Positions 14,662-23,669 of a stretch of DNA of 49,107 nt are shown piece after piece. The stretch is taken from contig JAEETL010000020.1 of the NCBI GenBank assembly GCA_016290325.1, forward strand, positions 1 to 49,107, read 5' to 3'. This DNA is from Muribaculaceae bacterium. Lineage in GTDB: Bacteria > Bacteroidota > Bacteroidia > Bacteroidales > Muribaculaceae. The stretch's first letter is position 1. The number at the start of each line of letters is the position of its first letter. The position numbers were made by a program, and so were the translations under genes. The notes below the pieces were generated by a model that made no database searches, was not told the origin of the DNA, and was given only the letters and a program-made list of their open reading frames with translations.

Positions 14662-16121
14662 TGCACTACAGGATTAAGGGTGCGATCATGTTCGGGCTGC
14701 TCACGGTGTGACAGCTCGACGCGCACGTTGAATTTATCATGGATATGCTCGGCCAGGTGTTCGGCGGCATAAACCGAGCGGTGCTGTCCACCGGTACAGC
14801 CGAAGCACACCATCAGGTCAGTGAAGCTGCGCTTCTTGTAGCGCTCAACCGATTCATCGACCAGGGCATAAACATGCTCCAGCCATTTGTCGATAGTACT
14901 CTCCTTCTGCAAGAACTCGATCACGTTCTTGTCAAGGCCGGTGAAGGCTTTGTATTTGTCATATTTACCGGGGTTGTTCAGCGCGCGGCAGTCAAAGACA
15001 AAACCGCCACCGTTGCCCGATGAGTCGTGGGGGATACCTTTCTTGTAAGCGAAACTCATCACCCTGACGGTGAGCCCCTTATCCTCGCTCACAAAGTCCT
15101 TGAGGTTGACCAGCTCATCGATGACGAGGCTCAGGTAAGGATATTGGGTAAACGGCTTATCGATGACGAGTTTGCGCAGGTTGGCAACAGCGGGGACAAT
15201 GCTGTTCTTCATGAAGTCGGGCTTTTTCTCAAAATATCCCCTGAAACCATAGGCACCCAGCACCTGTAGCGTGCGGAAGAGCACGAAAAGGCGCAGGTTG
15301 TTATGAAACTCCTTCTCGTCTATGTTGGGCTGGTACTCCTTGAGTTTTTGCAGGTAGGTATCGACGAGGTCTTTCTTCAGCTCGTCGGGATACTTGGCAC
15401 GTGCCTGCCACACAAAGGATGCCACATCATAGTAGTACGGGCCTCGTCGGCCACCCTGGAAATCGATATAAGCCAGTTTGCACTCAGCAGGCTTGTCGGC
15501 GTCACCCACGAGCATCACGTTGCGTGACTGGAAGTCACGGTACATGAATGTCTCGCTGGGCACAGCCAGCAGATCTCGCGTGAGCTTCTCGAAATCGTTC
15601 TCTAGTTTATCCTCGTTAAAAACGACTCCCGTGGCCTTGAGGAAACAGTACTTGAAATAGTTCAGGTCCCACTTGATGGAACGCTCGTCAAAGCATTTGG
15701 CAGGGTAGCAGTGGCTATAGTCAAAGTCTTGTGCGCCCTTGAACTGGATGTCCACCAGACCGCGCATGGTTCGGCGCAGTAATTCCTTCTCCCCGCTGGT
15801 AAAGGCGTGGGTGATGGCACTGCGACGGATCTTGTTCCACAGGATGTTCTCGGGCTTCTTGCCCAGGTCCTCCTGGATATAGGCCATGTGATCGTCGCTC
15901 ACACCATAGATCTCGGGCACCGAGAGCCCTTGCTCGCGAAAGTGCCGAGCCATGTAGATGAACGCGTCATTCTCCTCGCGTGACTCGCCGACCACGCCCA
16001 CGATGGTGCGCTCGCCATTCAGGCGATAGTACTGACGGTTGGAGCCGGCCTTGTCCATGAGCACAATTTCGGAGGGCTGGCTGCCCACATATTGCTCGTA
16101 TAATCTTTTCAATCTTTCCAT
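14658..16121 (-). CDS. AmgK-like aminoglycoside-phosphotransferase-fold kinase fused to RapZ C-terminal domain
   Basis: 487 residues. Residues 1-340 are an APH-fold kinase with the catalytic loop MYRDFQSRNVML and the metal-binding IDFQGGRRGPYYYDVAS, both close to AmgK, the anomeric MurNAc/GlcNAc kinase. Residues about 350-475 match the C-terminal domain of RapZ: VRVMSFAYKKGIP, FDCRALNNPG, TGLDKNVIEFL and the FGCTGGQHRSVYAAEHL signature. The N-terminal P-loop ATPase domain of full RapZ is absent. In Enterobacteria the RapZ C-terminal domain senses glucosamine-6-phosphate and binds small RNAs. A kinase in amino-sugar recycling joined to an amino-sugar sensor suggests feedback control of the pathway, which is inference. 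Confidence 0.88.
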   Translation of the reverse strand: MERLKRLYEQYVGSQPSEIVLMDKAGSNRQYYRLNGERTIVGVVGESREENDAFIYMARHFREQGLSVPEIYGVSDDHMAYIQEDLGKKPENILWNKIRRSAITHAFTSGEKELLRRTMRGLVDIQFKGAQDFDYSHCYPAKCFDERSIKWDLNYFKYCFLKATGVVFNEDKLENDFEKLTRDLLAVPSETFMYRDFQSRNVMLVGDADKPAECKLAYIDFQGGRRGPYYYDVASFVWQARAKYPDELKKDLVDTYLQKLKEYQPNIDEKEFHNNLRLFVLFRTLQVLGAYGFRGYFEKKPDFMKNSIVPAVANLRKLVIDKPFTQYPYLSLVIDELVNLKDFVSEDKGLTVRVMSFAYKKGIPHDSSGNGGGFVFDCRALNNPGKYDKYKAFTGLDKNVIEFLQKESTIDKWLEHVYALVDESVERYKKRSFTDLMVCFGCTGGQHRSVYAAEHLAEHIHDKFNVRVELSHREQPEHDRTLNPVVQ

Positions 16122-16148
16122 TGCTGTCTTCTTTTAATGTAAATGATA

Positions 16149-17726
16149 TTAGAATTCACTGGTGAAGTGGAAGGTGATCTTCGGGAAATCCTGCTGTGCC
16201 ATCTGGAGCACATAGTTGCTGTCGGCCAGGAACACGTCGCGGCCCTCAAGGTCAACTGCCATAAACTGGTGTTTGCGCTTCTTGAAAGCGTCCAGGGCGT
16301 CCTCATCGTCGCTCTCGATCCAGCAGGCCTTGTAGAGGTGGATAGGCTCCCAGCGGCACTGGGCACCATACTCGTGCAACAGGCGGTACTGGATGACCTC
16401 AAACTGCAGTTGGCCCACGGTACCGATGATCTTGCGGTTGTTGAACTGGTTGATGAACATCTGGGCCACACCCTCGTCCATCAGCTGTTCCAAGCCCTTG
16501 TTGAGCTGTTTGGTCTTCATCGGGTCACTGTTCTCGATGTACTTGAACATCTCGGGCGAGAAACTGGGCAAGCCGCGGAAGTGGAGTTCTTCACCCTCGG
16601 TGAGGGTGTCGCCAATCTTGAAAATGCCGTTATCGGGCAAGCCCACGATGTCGCCGGGATATACCTCGTCGATGATTTCCTTTTTTTGTGCCATGAAGGC
16701 TGTCGGTGCACTAAAGCGGTAACTCTTGCCGCTGCGCACGTGCTTATAGTTGCCATTGCGCTGGAATACGCCAGAGCAAACCTTGACAAAGGCGATGCAA
16801 CTGCGGTGGTTGGGATCCATGTTGGCGTGGATCTTAAACACAAAGCCCGTGAACTTGTCCTCGCCGGGCTCCACCGTGCGCTCGATAGCGATCACGGGAC
16901 GGGGCGACGGGGCGATGCGTACAAAGCAGTCCAACAGCTCTTTCACGCCAAAGGTGTTCAATGCCGAACCAAAAAAGACGGGTGCTACCTTACCGTCAAG
17001 ATAGTCCAGCGTGTTGAAGTCGGGATATACACCATCGATAAGCTCAATGTCAGCCCTCAGTTTCTCGGCATCGGCAGCGCCCACAGCCTTGTCGATGGCG
17101 GGATCGTTGATGTCGTTGATATCGACGCGGTCGGTCACGTGCTGTTTATCGGGCTTGAACAAGCTGATGTTGTGCTCGTAGATGTTATAGACACCCTTGA
17201 AATGGGCACCGATGTTGATGGGCCAACTCAGTGGGCGAACGTCAATCTTCAACTCCTGCTCCAGCTCATCGAGGATGTCAAACGGGTCGCGGCCCTCGCG
17301 GTCGAGCTTGTTGACAAAGATAATGACTGGCGTGTTGCGCATGCGGCACACCTCCATCAACTTGCGTGTCTGGGTCTCAACACCCTTGGCGACATCGACA
17401 ACGATGATGACGCTATCGACAGCGGTAAGGGTACGGTAGGTGTCCTCGGCAAAGTCTTGGTGGCCAGGGGTATCAAGGATGTTGATCTTGTAATCGCCAT
17501 AATTAAATCCCATTACCGAAGTGGCGACCGAGATGCCGCGCTGCTTCTCAATCTCCATCCAGTCGCTGGTGGCAGTTTTCTTAATCTTATTGGATTTCAC
17601 CGCTCCGGCGACATGGATCGCACCACCAAAGAGCAACAGCTTCTCGGTGAGCGTCGTCTTGCCGGCATCAGGGTGAGAGATGATGGCAAATGTGCGTCGG
17701 CGGGTGATTTCGGTTGTCAGTGACAT
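16149..17726 (-). CDS. prfC: Peptide chain release factor 3
   Basis: 525 residues from the ATG at 17726, the family's usual length; a reading frame extending upstream runs through the rfbD gene and is not coding. Translation-GTPase motifs are present: SHPDAGKTT (G1), DTPGHQDF (G3), [11 protein letters not shown] (G4), and the RF3-type C-terminus with [15 protein letters not shown]3 removes RF1/RF2 from the ribosome after termination. It lies 16 bases from the rfbD stop and 27 bases upstream of the kinase-RapZ start, within the minus-strand gene run. Confidence 0.97.
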   Translation of the reverse strand: MSLTTEITRRRTFAIISHPDAGKTTLTEKLLLFGGAIHVAGAVKSNKIKKTATSDWMEIEKQRGISVATSVMGFNYGDYKINILDTPGHQDFAEDTYRTLTAVDSVIIVVDVAKGVETQTRKLMEVCRMRNTPVIIFVNKLDREGRDPFDILDELEQELKIDVRPLSWPINIGAHFKGVYNIYEHNISLFKPDKQHVTDRVDINDINDPAIDKAVGAADAEKLRADIELIDGVYPDFNTLDYLDGKVAPVFFGSALNTFGVKELLDCFVRIAPSPRPVIAIERTVEPGEDKFTGFVFKIHANMDPNHRSCIAFVKVCSGVFQRNGNYKHVRSGKSYRFSAPTAFMAQKKEIIDEVYPGDIVGLPDNGIFKIGDTLTEGEELHFRGLPSFSPEMFKYIENSDPMKTKQLNKGLEQLMDEGVAQMFINQFNNRKIIGTVGQLQFEVIQYRLLHEYGAQCRWEPIHLYKACWIESDDEDALDAFKKRKHQFMAVDLEGRDVFLADSNYVLQMAQQDFPKITFHFTSEF

Positions 17727-17733
17727 TATTCTT

Positions 17734-17768
17734 AGTGAATAGTTAAGAGTTAACAGATAATAGTTGTT
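17734..17768. repeat. Heptamer tandem repeat over the rfbD stop codon
   Basis: Five period-7 units are visible: AGTGAAT, AGTTAAG, AGTTAAC, AGATAAT, AGTTGTT. The TAA stop of rfbD (17745-17743) lies in the second unit, so the last RmlD codons are part of the repeat. Confidence 0.7.
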
Positions 17769-18636
17769 TGATTGTGGCCTCGAGGCTGTCGAGCCAGTAG
17801 GGGACGGTAACGCCAAAGGTGGTCTTGAACTTCGTCTTGTCCAACACGCTGTAGCTGGGACGGTTGGCCTTGGCGGGGAATTCATCGCTGTGGCAGGGCT
17901 GTACGTCACAGGCGGTGATGCCTGCCAGCCTGTGGATGGCCAGCGTGAAGTCATACCACGAGATGACGCCCTCGTTGCTGAAATGGTACACGCCGCCATG
18001 CCATAGCGGAGCGCTCATTACGGTCACGATGGCAGAAGCAAGGTCACGGGCACAAGTGGGCGATCCCACCTGGTCAAACACGACCTTCAGCGCGGGTTTA
18101 TCCTTGCCCAGTGCGAGCATCGTCTTAACGAAGTTCTTACCATAGGGTGAATAGAGCCATGCGGTGCGCAGGATGACGGCATCATGGCCCATGATATCAA
18201 GCAACTGCCGCTCACCATCAAGCTTGGTGCGGCCGTAAGCCGATTGGGGATTGGTGGGATGATCCTCGGTGTAAGGTGTGCAGCCCTTGCCGTCAAATAC
18301 ATAGTCGGTTGAGACATGCACCATGTGGGCGCTGTGACGCTTAGCAACCCGTGCCAGGATGCCCACAGCCTCGGCGTTGAGGCGTGCAGCAAGTGGCTCG
18401 TTGTCCTCGGCCGCGTCAACAGCGGTGTAAGCGGCACAGTTGACAATCACGTGTATGTCATGACGTGACACGGCATCATCCACAGCCTGTTCATCGGTGA
18501 TGTCAAGAGGCTCTATGTCCTCGCCAGCAACATCGGTGAAGATGGCGTGAAGCCGCTGGTAATCAGCTAGCACATTGCGCATCTCGTGACCCAGTTGTCC
18601 GTTAGCTCCGGTAATGAGTATATTGGTTGTCTTCAT
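17743..18636 (-). CDS. rfbD: dTDP-4-dehydrorhamnose reductase
   Basis: 297 residues with an N-terminal Rossmann motif ([14 protein letters not shown]), the catalytic Tyr-x-x-x-Lys in [12 protein letters not shown], and [15 protein letters not shown] substrate loop seen as [13 protein letters not shown]. This extended short-chain dehydrogenase makes dTDP-L-rhamnose, the last step of the Rml pathway, for O-antigen or capsule. RmlA-C are not in the window. The gene is followed closely by prfC. The C-terminal codons overlap a heptamer repeat. Confidence 0.95.
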   Translation of the reverse strand: MKTTNILITGANGQLGHEMRNVLADYQRLHAIFTDVAGEDIEPLDITDEQAVDDAVSRHDIHVIVNCAAYTAVDAAEDNEPLAARLNAEAVGILARVAKRHSAHMVHVSTDYVFDGKGCTPYTEDHPTNPQSAYGRTKLDGERQLLDIMGHDAVILRTAWLYSPYGKNFVKTMLALGKDKPALKVVFDQVGSPTCARDLASAIVTVMSAPLWHGGVYHFSNEGVISWYDFTLAIHRLAGITACDVQPCHSDEFPAKANRPSYSVLDKTKFKTTFGVTVPYWLDSLEATIKQLLSVNS

Positions 18637-18658
18637 TGAATCAAAGTAATTTTTTATC

Positions 18659-18693
18659 CCTAAAACCTAATGCCTAACACCTAAAGCCTAATC
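18659..18693. repeat. Heptamer tandem repeat over the DUF4924 stop codon
   Basis: Five period-7 units are clear: CCTAAAA, CCTAATG, CCTAACA, CCTAAAG, CCTAATC. The TAG stop of the minus-strand gene (18690-18688) lies in the last unit. On the coding strand each unit carries TTAGG, so TAG appears in successive reading frames. Confidence 0.8.
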
Positions 18694-19248
18694 AACATCA
18701 TCGCCAAACAGGGGTTTCTCCTCATCGCGCTTGTAGTAGGCTGCGAGCAGGCCGATGAAATGGGAAATCTGGCTGATGGCGGCTGCGGTATCTTGGGTGA
18801 TTTCTTTGCCTTGCAAGTGGAGCAACATCACCCCATACAGGGCGTTGAAACAGGTCTCGAGTTCGCTAGGACGTTGATCCTCGGGAATAGTGGCGCGCAG
18901 CTGCACGATGAAAGGCAGGGTGCGATAGTAATCGGCGTGATAGTCAGGGAAACGGTTTTGATCGGCCAGCAGTTGCTGATGCAGGTCGTTCAAGCGTATG
19001 AGCACATTGTGGCACACACGGATGTGACCTTTTTCCCGCACGTTTTCCAACTCCATCATTTTGATGAGCGACTCATACCATTCGCGTATCTCATGCCGTG
19101 TGGCATCATCCACCTCGTAGCGTGAAATCACGACCTTATCCACCATGTCGATGTCCAAGTGACATGCGCGCAGCAAGTCTTCAACCTGCCACAGATATAG
19201 CAGGTACTCGGCGATGTTCTCCTTGCGTTTTTGTTGGGCGATAATCAT
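18688..19248 (-). CDS. DUF4924 family protein
   Basis: 186 residues from the ATG at 19248; a longer in-frame extension overlaps the Crp gene and is rejected. The sequence is almost entirely alpha-helical, with no signal peptide or membrane helix, beginning MIIAQQKRKENIAEYLLYLW. It matches my memory of the Bacteroidota-specific DUF4924 family, of unknown function. It is 4 bases downstream of the Crp/Fnr regulator and probably cotranscribed with it and with rfbD. Confidence 0.85.
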   Translation of the reverse strand: MIIAQQKRKENIAEYLLYLWQVEDLLRACHLDIDMVDKVVISRYEVDDATRHEIREWYESLIKMMELENVREKGHIRVCHNVLIRLNDLHQQLLADQNRFPDYHADYYRTLPFIVQLRATIPEDQRPSELETCFNALYGVMLLHLQGKEITQDTAAAISQISHFIGLLAAYYKRDEEKPLFGDDVD

Positions 19249-19252
19249 GGCG

Positions 19253-19954
19253 TTATCCAAATCGGCTGATGTTGCGCAATGTGGGTTCGTCAACGATGCG
19301 TATGCGGCGGCCGTCAACGGTGATGATACGTTCCTGGGCAAAGGTCGAGAGGGTGCGGATGGCGTTGGCGGTGGTCATGTTCGATAGGTTGGCCAGATCC
19401 TCACGTGCCATGTAGATTTTCAATGTATTGCCGTCATCCTCGTAGCCGTAGTTGTCCACGAGCATACACAGGGCCTCGGCCAAGCGGCCACGGATGTGTT
19501 TCTGGGTCAGCGTCACCACCTTGGATTCGCTACCGCCCAGATGTTTGGACAACTCGTGTAGGAAAAACCAAGCCAGTTTCATGTTGCCGTCGATGAGCTG
19601 CTTCACCACGTCCATAGGGATGGAACCCACTTGTGACGGCTCAATCGCCATCGTGCTGGCGACGTAAGGCTCACCGGCAAACCAGGCGCGATAGCCAAAG
19701 TACTGAATGGGTCGATACAGGCGCAGGATTTGCTGTTTGCCGCCGATACCGTTCTTGAACCGTTTTACCTTGCCTTTTATCAGGCACCACAGGTATTGCG
19801 GCTCATCTTTCTCGGCATATATAATCTGGTTCTTGCGGAAATTATGCAAGACGAAATTTTCGGCGATGAGATGCTTCTCCTCGCTGCTCAGGATTGACCA
19901 GATCTCGGCTAAATCCTCCCGGATGATATCTTCAAGTAGATTCTTCTTGACCAT
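19253..19954 (-). CDS. Crp/Fnr family transcriptional regulator
   Basis: 233 residues from the ATG at 19954; a GTG one codon upstream is possible. An N-terminal cyclic-nucleotide-type beta-roll is visible (NQIIYAEKDEPQYLWCLIKG, then KQQILRLYRP), followed by a long dimerisation helix and a winged helix-turn-helix (MAREDLANLSNMTTANAIRT) with the usual wing GRRIRIVD. No FNR-type cysteine cluster is seen, so it is unlikely to be an iron-sulfur oxygen sensor. The ligand is unknown. A strong promoter lies at 19974-20005. It may regulate its own gene run, which includes the amino-sugar recycling pair. Confidence 0.93.
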   Translation of the reverse strand: MVKKNLLEDIIREDLAEIWSILSSEEKHLIAENFVLHNFRKNQIIYAEKDEPQYLWCLIKGKVKRFKNGIGGKQQILRLYRPIQYFGYRAWFAGEPYVASTMAIEPSQVGSIPMDVVKQLIDGNMKLAWFFLHELSKHLGGSESKVVTLTQKHIRGRLAEALCMLVDNYGYEDDGNTLKIYMAREDLANLSNMTTANAIRTLSTFAQERIITVDGRRIRIVDEPTLRNISRFG

Positions 19955-19973
19955 CACTACTGCTTAAAACATG

Positions 19974-20005
19974 CAAAGTTACTCACTTTTTCCCATCCAC
20001 CCAAA
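19974..20005 (-). promoter_or_regulatory. Promoter of the Crp/Fnr gene run
   Basis: Minus-strand TTTG at 20005-20002, 20 bases, then TAACTTTG at 19981-19974. The ATG follows 20 bases later. This may drive all genes down to murU. Confidence 0.75.
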
Positions 20006-20079
20006 ACCACACCCGTAAAAATGATTAAAACGGGCTGTGAATCGGCTTAAGTCATGTAAATAGGAAAGAAAAACCCTTG

Positions 20080-21036
20080 TCAATGGCGGAATGGGTCGGG
20101 TATGGGGACAGGACTGTTGGGGTTGAAACCGGGTTGACTTGATACGGGGTTGGGGATTGTAACGGGGCGGTAGCGCGGGTCGTCCCAGTCGCGGTTGTGC
20201 TTGCCGCTGCCTAGCCAGTTATCCAGTAACTGGTAGATGAAGGGACCCGCATCAAAGGAGATGGGTGCCCCAAAGATATTGATGGTGGGTTGCACGACTG
20301 GCAAGGTGCGCCATGTGCCTGTATAGGGGTCAAAGATGCGGCGTGCACCCACGTCAAGCGAGAAAATATCACTGGCTCGCCACCCCAGGGTGCCGCCATA
20401 GGACGAGCTGCCCAAGAACGGCATCGCCGCTACCGAGTGGAACCGCTGATTGACGTAGTACTGGCCGAAAGCGTTGAGCGACAGGCGGTCGTTAAGGCGG
20501 AACGAGGCGTTGCCAAACACGCCATAGTCATTCCAAGCATTGTTGTCAAAATGGTACTTGCTTGCTGTAAGTCCTGCCGTGAGTTGCAGGCGGTTTCCCA
20601 TAGGCATGGTGAAGGCTACACTGGCGCTTGCCATGTCGCCCATGCCAGGGAAAGTCGTGTGGCTGCCCGACCCAGTGAGGTAACCTCCAGCCGCGCGGGT
20701 GATAATTCCGCCCGAAGCCCAGTCGCGGCTATAGGGGTTGGTGTCAAAACTGAAGCGGGGCAGGGTAGGTCTACTCATGCGCCAGTTCTCGTTATAGATG
20801 GCGAGCGAGTCATCCAATGTGTTGATGTGGTCGAGTTGCAGGTCGGCAGTCTTGGGAAAGTTGGGCTTGAATGAGGGCTTGATGTTAGTTGCGGGCAAGA
20901 TGACTGAGGGCAGCTCGGGTTGAATGAACTGCGGACTGATTTTGGACTGGTCAAACTGTAATCTAAGGCTCTGGTTCTCTTGAGCCATACCGATGAGGGC
21001 GACCAATGCCAAGAGTATGGATAATGCCCGTTTCAT
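20080..21036 (-). CDS. Exported protein, probable outer-membrane beta-barrel
   Basis: 318 residues from the ATG at 21036, chosen because it opens the signal peptide MKRALSILLALVALIGMAQ and because the -7 box sits just upstream. After a proline-rich segment, residues 110-270 are rich in alternating aromatic/Gly and polar strands (GNRLQLTAGLTASKYHF, LSLNAFGQYYVNQRFH), as in small outer-membrane barrels. The last 30 residues are Pro/Asn-rich. I do not recognise a family. It is monocistronic with a nearly leaderless mRNA. Confidence 0.8.
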   Translation of the reverse strand: MKRALSILLALVALIGMAQENQSLRLQFDQSKISPQFIQPELPSVILPATNIKPSFKPNFPKTADLQLDHINTLDDSLAIYNENWRMSRPTLPRFSFDTNPYSRDWASGGIITRAAGGYLTGSGSHTTFPGMGDMASASVAFTMPMGNRLQLTAGLTASKYHFDNNAWNDYGVFGNASFRLNDRLSLNAFGQYYVNQRFHSVAAMPFLGSSSYGGTLGWRASDIFSLDVGARRIFDPYTGTWRTLPVVQPTINIFGAPISFDAGPFIYQLLDNWLGSGKHNRDWDDPRYRPVTIPNPVSSQPGFNPNSPVPIPDPFRH

Positions 21037-21041
21037 GCCCG

Positions 21042-21073
21042 CAAAAATAGCCGTTAGCCTTGAATCGGGCAAA
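21042..21073 (-). promoter_or_regulatory. Promoter giving a nearly leaderless transcript
   Basis: Minus-strand TTTG at 21073-21070, 20 bases, then TATTTTTG at 21049-21042. The ATG at 21036 starts 5 bases past the -7 box, about where transcription should begin. Confidence 0.75.
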
Positions 21074-21106
21074 CGTAAAAGGTTAAATAGTCTTATCGGT
21101 TAACGA

Positions 21107-21649
21107 TTATTGTTGTCCAGGCATGTTCTTCCAAGCGAGCCTTAGCGCAGTGACGATGTCTTCATAATCCTGTTGGGTAAACGGCTCGTCGCTGCTCGAC
21201 ATGATGGTGAAGGTGATGCCGCTGTAGGAGCGGTTAGCATGGGTGTCTTTCAGCCCGTTACGCAGGTAGAAGGCATGGCGCCTCTTGCGTTGCTCAGGAT
21301 TGGGCGCGTCGGGTTGGTCGGGGGACTCGATATCGATGACGAATGGGTGATCGTTGTTGTATTCTTCTAATACTGCCGAAAAAATGCTTTGTCCATAGCC
21401 TTTCCCTCTAAGCTCTTCACGTACAGCAAAGTACCAGCACCAGTTATATTTGGGCAGTCGTAGCACAATCATAAACCCTACCAATGCTTCACCCTCATAA
21501 TAGGCTGTATAGTCGATATCCATGACATCGAGCAAGTGAATCAATTCATCGTATGGGATCTGCTCCTCGACAGGAAAGGCTGTCTCATATAAATCCCTCA
21601 ATGCCTTATCATCAGCATTTCCGCTATAGATTTTAACTGGCCTCAACAT
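21107..21649 (-). CDS. GNAT family N-acetyltransferase
   Basis: 180 residues with the GNAT acetyl-CoA loop in FAVREELRGKGYGQSIF (R/Q-x-x-G-x-G/A pattern) and the LVGFMIVLRLPKYNWCWYF strand before it. The acceptor is unknown. It starts 5 bases downstream of the ABC-F stop and is likely cotranscribed with it. Confidence 0.9.
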   Translation of the reverse strand: MLRPVKIYSGNADDKALRDLYETAFPVEEQIPYDELIHLLDVMDIDYTAYYEGEALVGFMIVLRLPKYNWCWYFAVREELRGKGYGQSIFSAVLEEYNNDHPFVIDIESPDQPDAPNPEQRKRRHAFYLRNGLKDTHANRSYSGITFTIMSSSDEPFTQQDYEDIVTALRLAWKNMPGQQ

Positions 21650-21654
21650 GTTTT

Positions 21655-23595
21655 TCAGTTCTTTGCCTTCTCCAGTTCTTCGCCTGCTTCTTCCCAGCTG
21701 GCCATGACTTCTTCTAGTTCACGACTGATTTGGGAATGAGTGTAGTAAATGTTCAAATCCTCGCTGGATGCGGTGGATAGTTTTTCCTCGATGTCAGCGA
21801 GCTGTTGCTCGAGTTCGGCAATTTTCGCTTCAAGTGTCTTGACTTTTTTCTCGGCCTGACGGATGCGGCGCTCACGTTCTTTTTGCTTCTGGTAGTCGGC
21901 TTTACCCTGACTCACTGGCTCGGTAGGCTCGCTTTCAGTCGACGTGCTTACGGTCGGTGTATCCTTTATCTCAAGTTGTTGCAAGGTGTCTAATTGCTTC
22001 TTCTGCAAGAAGTCGTAGATGCCTCCCAAATGTTCGCGCACACGATGCTCGCCAAACTCATAAACCTTACTCACAATGCCGTTGAGGAAGTCACGGTCGT
22101 GGGAAACGACGATGACTGTGCCGTCAAAGGCCTGGATGGCCTCTTTAAGCACATCCTTGCTAGGCATGTCGAGGTGGTTAGTGGGCTCATCGAGGATGAG
22201 CAGGTTGACGGGCTGCAGCAACAGACGTATCATCGCCAGTCGGCTCTTTTCGCCACCGCTCAGGACTTTTACTTTTTTGTCGGCATTCTTGCCGCCAAAC
22301 ATGAATGCACCCAGGATGTCATTAATTCGAGTGCGTATGTCGCCCACTGCCACATAGTCGATGGTGTCATGAACTGTTAGCGTCTCGTCAAGCAGTTGTG
22401 CCTGGTTCTGGGCAAAATAGCCGATTTTGACGTTGTGGCCGATCTGAAGTTTCCCGTCAAACGGGATCTCGCCCATGATGCACTTGACGAGGGTGGATTT
22501 GCCCGCGCCGTTCTTGCCCACAAAGGCCACTTTCTCACCACGCTTGATGGTGAAGGTCACATCGTGGAAAACGTTCAGTGAACCATAATCTTTACGCAGA
22601 TCCTCGACAATGACAGGGTAGTCACCGCTGCGTGTAGCCGGTGGAAACTTGAGTCTCATGCGTGAGCGGTCCACCTCATCGACCTCGATGCGCTCCAACT
22701 TGTCGAGCATCTTGATGCGGCTTTGAACCTGCACGGCCTTGGTTGCCTTATAGCGGAAACGCTCGATAAAGTCCTCGGTGTCATGGATGAGTTTCTGCTG
22801 GTTTTCATAGGCGCGCATCTGTTGTTCCACTCGCTCCTTGCGCAGTTCTACAAACTGGCTATAGCTTACCTTGTAATCATAGATTTTGCCAAGCGAAATC
22901 TCGATGGTGCGGTTCGTTACATTATCAATGAATGCTCGGTCGTGAGAAACGAGCAGCAAGGCCCCATTACGGTTCTTGAGAAATGACTCCAGCCACTGGA
23001 TAGACTCAATGTCGAGGTGGTTAGTGGGCTCATCGAGCAACAGCACGTCAGGGCGGCGCAACAACAGCTTGGCCAGTTCAATGCGCATTCGCCATCCGCC
23101 ACTGAATTCGTGCGTGGGGCGGTCAAAATCGCTGCGTTCAAATCCCAATCCGGTGAGCGTCTTCTCGATCTCGGCTTCCATGTTCTCGCTCTGCATCAAA
23201 GCGCGCAACTCGGTTTTCTGTGCCACGCGGTCGATGAGGTCATGGTATTCCTCGCTATCATAATCGGTACGATCGGCTAACTCCTGGTTCATGCGGTCGA
23301 TGGCAGCGTCCATCTGTTGCAAGTGCTCAAATGCTCGCTCGGCTTCCTGCTTGACAGTGAGCGTGTCAATGAGCTTCATCTGCTGTGGCAGGTAGCCGAT
23401 GGTGATGTCGGATTGTCGTGCAACGGTGCCGCTGGTGGGCAATTGCTCGCCAGCAATGATTTTTAACATGGTGGTCTTGCCCGCGCCGTTTTTCCCGACA
23501 AGCGCAATCTTGTCACGCTTGTTGATGACATAATTTATGTTCTCAAACAGCACTTGGCTGCCAAACTCCACTTTGAGTCCTTGGATCGAAATCAT
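21655..23595 (-). CDS. ABC-F family ribosome-associated ATPase
   Basis: 646 residues with two ABC domains and no membrane segments. Both Walker A motifs are GKNGAGKT/S; signature motifs are FSGGWRMRIELAKLL and LSGGEKSRLAMIRLL, each followed by a Walker B (LLLDEPTNHLD and LILDEPTNHLD). The linker between the domains (about 240-320) is the P-site tRNA-interacting motif region. A charged coiled coil occupies the last 90 residues, as in Uup/YheS-like proteins. ABC-F proteins act on the ribosomal E site; some give antibiotic protection, but nothing here shows that. Cotranscribed with a GNAT gene. Confidence 0.93.
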   Translation of the reverse strand: MISIQGLKVEFGSQVLFENINYVINKRDKIALVGKNGAGKTTMLKIIAGEQLPTSGTVARQSDITIGYLPQQMKLIDTLTVKQEAERAFEHLQQMDAAIDRMNQELADRTDYDSEEYHDLIDRVAQKTELRALMQSENMEAEIEKTLTGLGFERSDFDRPTHEFSGGWRMRIELAKLLLRRPDVLLLDEPTNHLDIESIQWLESFLKNRNGALLLVSHDRAFIDNVTNRTIEISLGKIYDYKVSYSQFVELRKERVEQQMRAYENQQKLIHDTEDFIERFRYKATKAVQVQSRIKMLDKLERIEVDEVDRSRMRLKFPPATRSGDYPVIVEDLRKDYGSLNVFHDVTFTIKRGEKVAFVGKNGAGKSTLVKCIMGEIPFDGKLQIGHNVKIGYFAQNQAQLLDETLTVHDTIDYVAVGDIRTRINDILGAFMFGGKNADKKVKVLSGGEKSRLAMIRLLLQPVNLLILDEPTNHLDMPSKDVLKEAIQAFDGTVIVVSHDRDFLNGIVSKVYEFGEHRVREHLGGIYDFLQKKQLDTLQQLEIKDTPTVSTSTESEPTEPVSQGKADYQKQKERERRIRQAEKKVKTLEAKIAELEQQLADIEEKLSTASSEDLNIYYTHSQISRELEEVMASWEEAGEELEKAKN

Positions 23596-23617
23596 GCTCG
23601 AACTGTAATTTTGGGTG

Positions 23618-23625
23618 CAAAATTA
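23618..23625 (-). promoter_or_regulatory. -7 box of the ABC-F gene
   Basis: Minus-strand TAATTTTG lies 22 bases before the ATG at 23595. The previous gene's terminator T-run abuts it. Confidence 0.55.
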
Positions 23626-23626
23626 C

Positions 23627-23655
23627 AAAAAAACTAGATACCCTAGGTATTCTAG
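23627..23655 (-). terminator. Terminator of the DNA methyltransferase gene
   Basis: On the minus strand CTAGA(A)TACC, loop TAG, GGTATCTAG (23655-23634) is followed by TTTTTTT (23633-23627). The stem has a single-base bulge and is AT-rich for a terminator. Confidence 0.6.
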
Positions 23656-23669
23656 ATGTTCAAGATTGC

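Noticed and set aside
16143..17723. Plus-strand frame opposite prfC
   Set aside because: Covers the same bases as a certain prfC gene and shows no domain; reverse-complement shadow.
17727..17999. N-terminal extension of the prfC frame
   Set aside because: It lies within rfbD, and the canonical RF3 start is at 17726.
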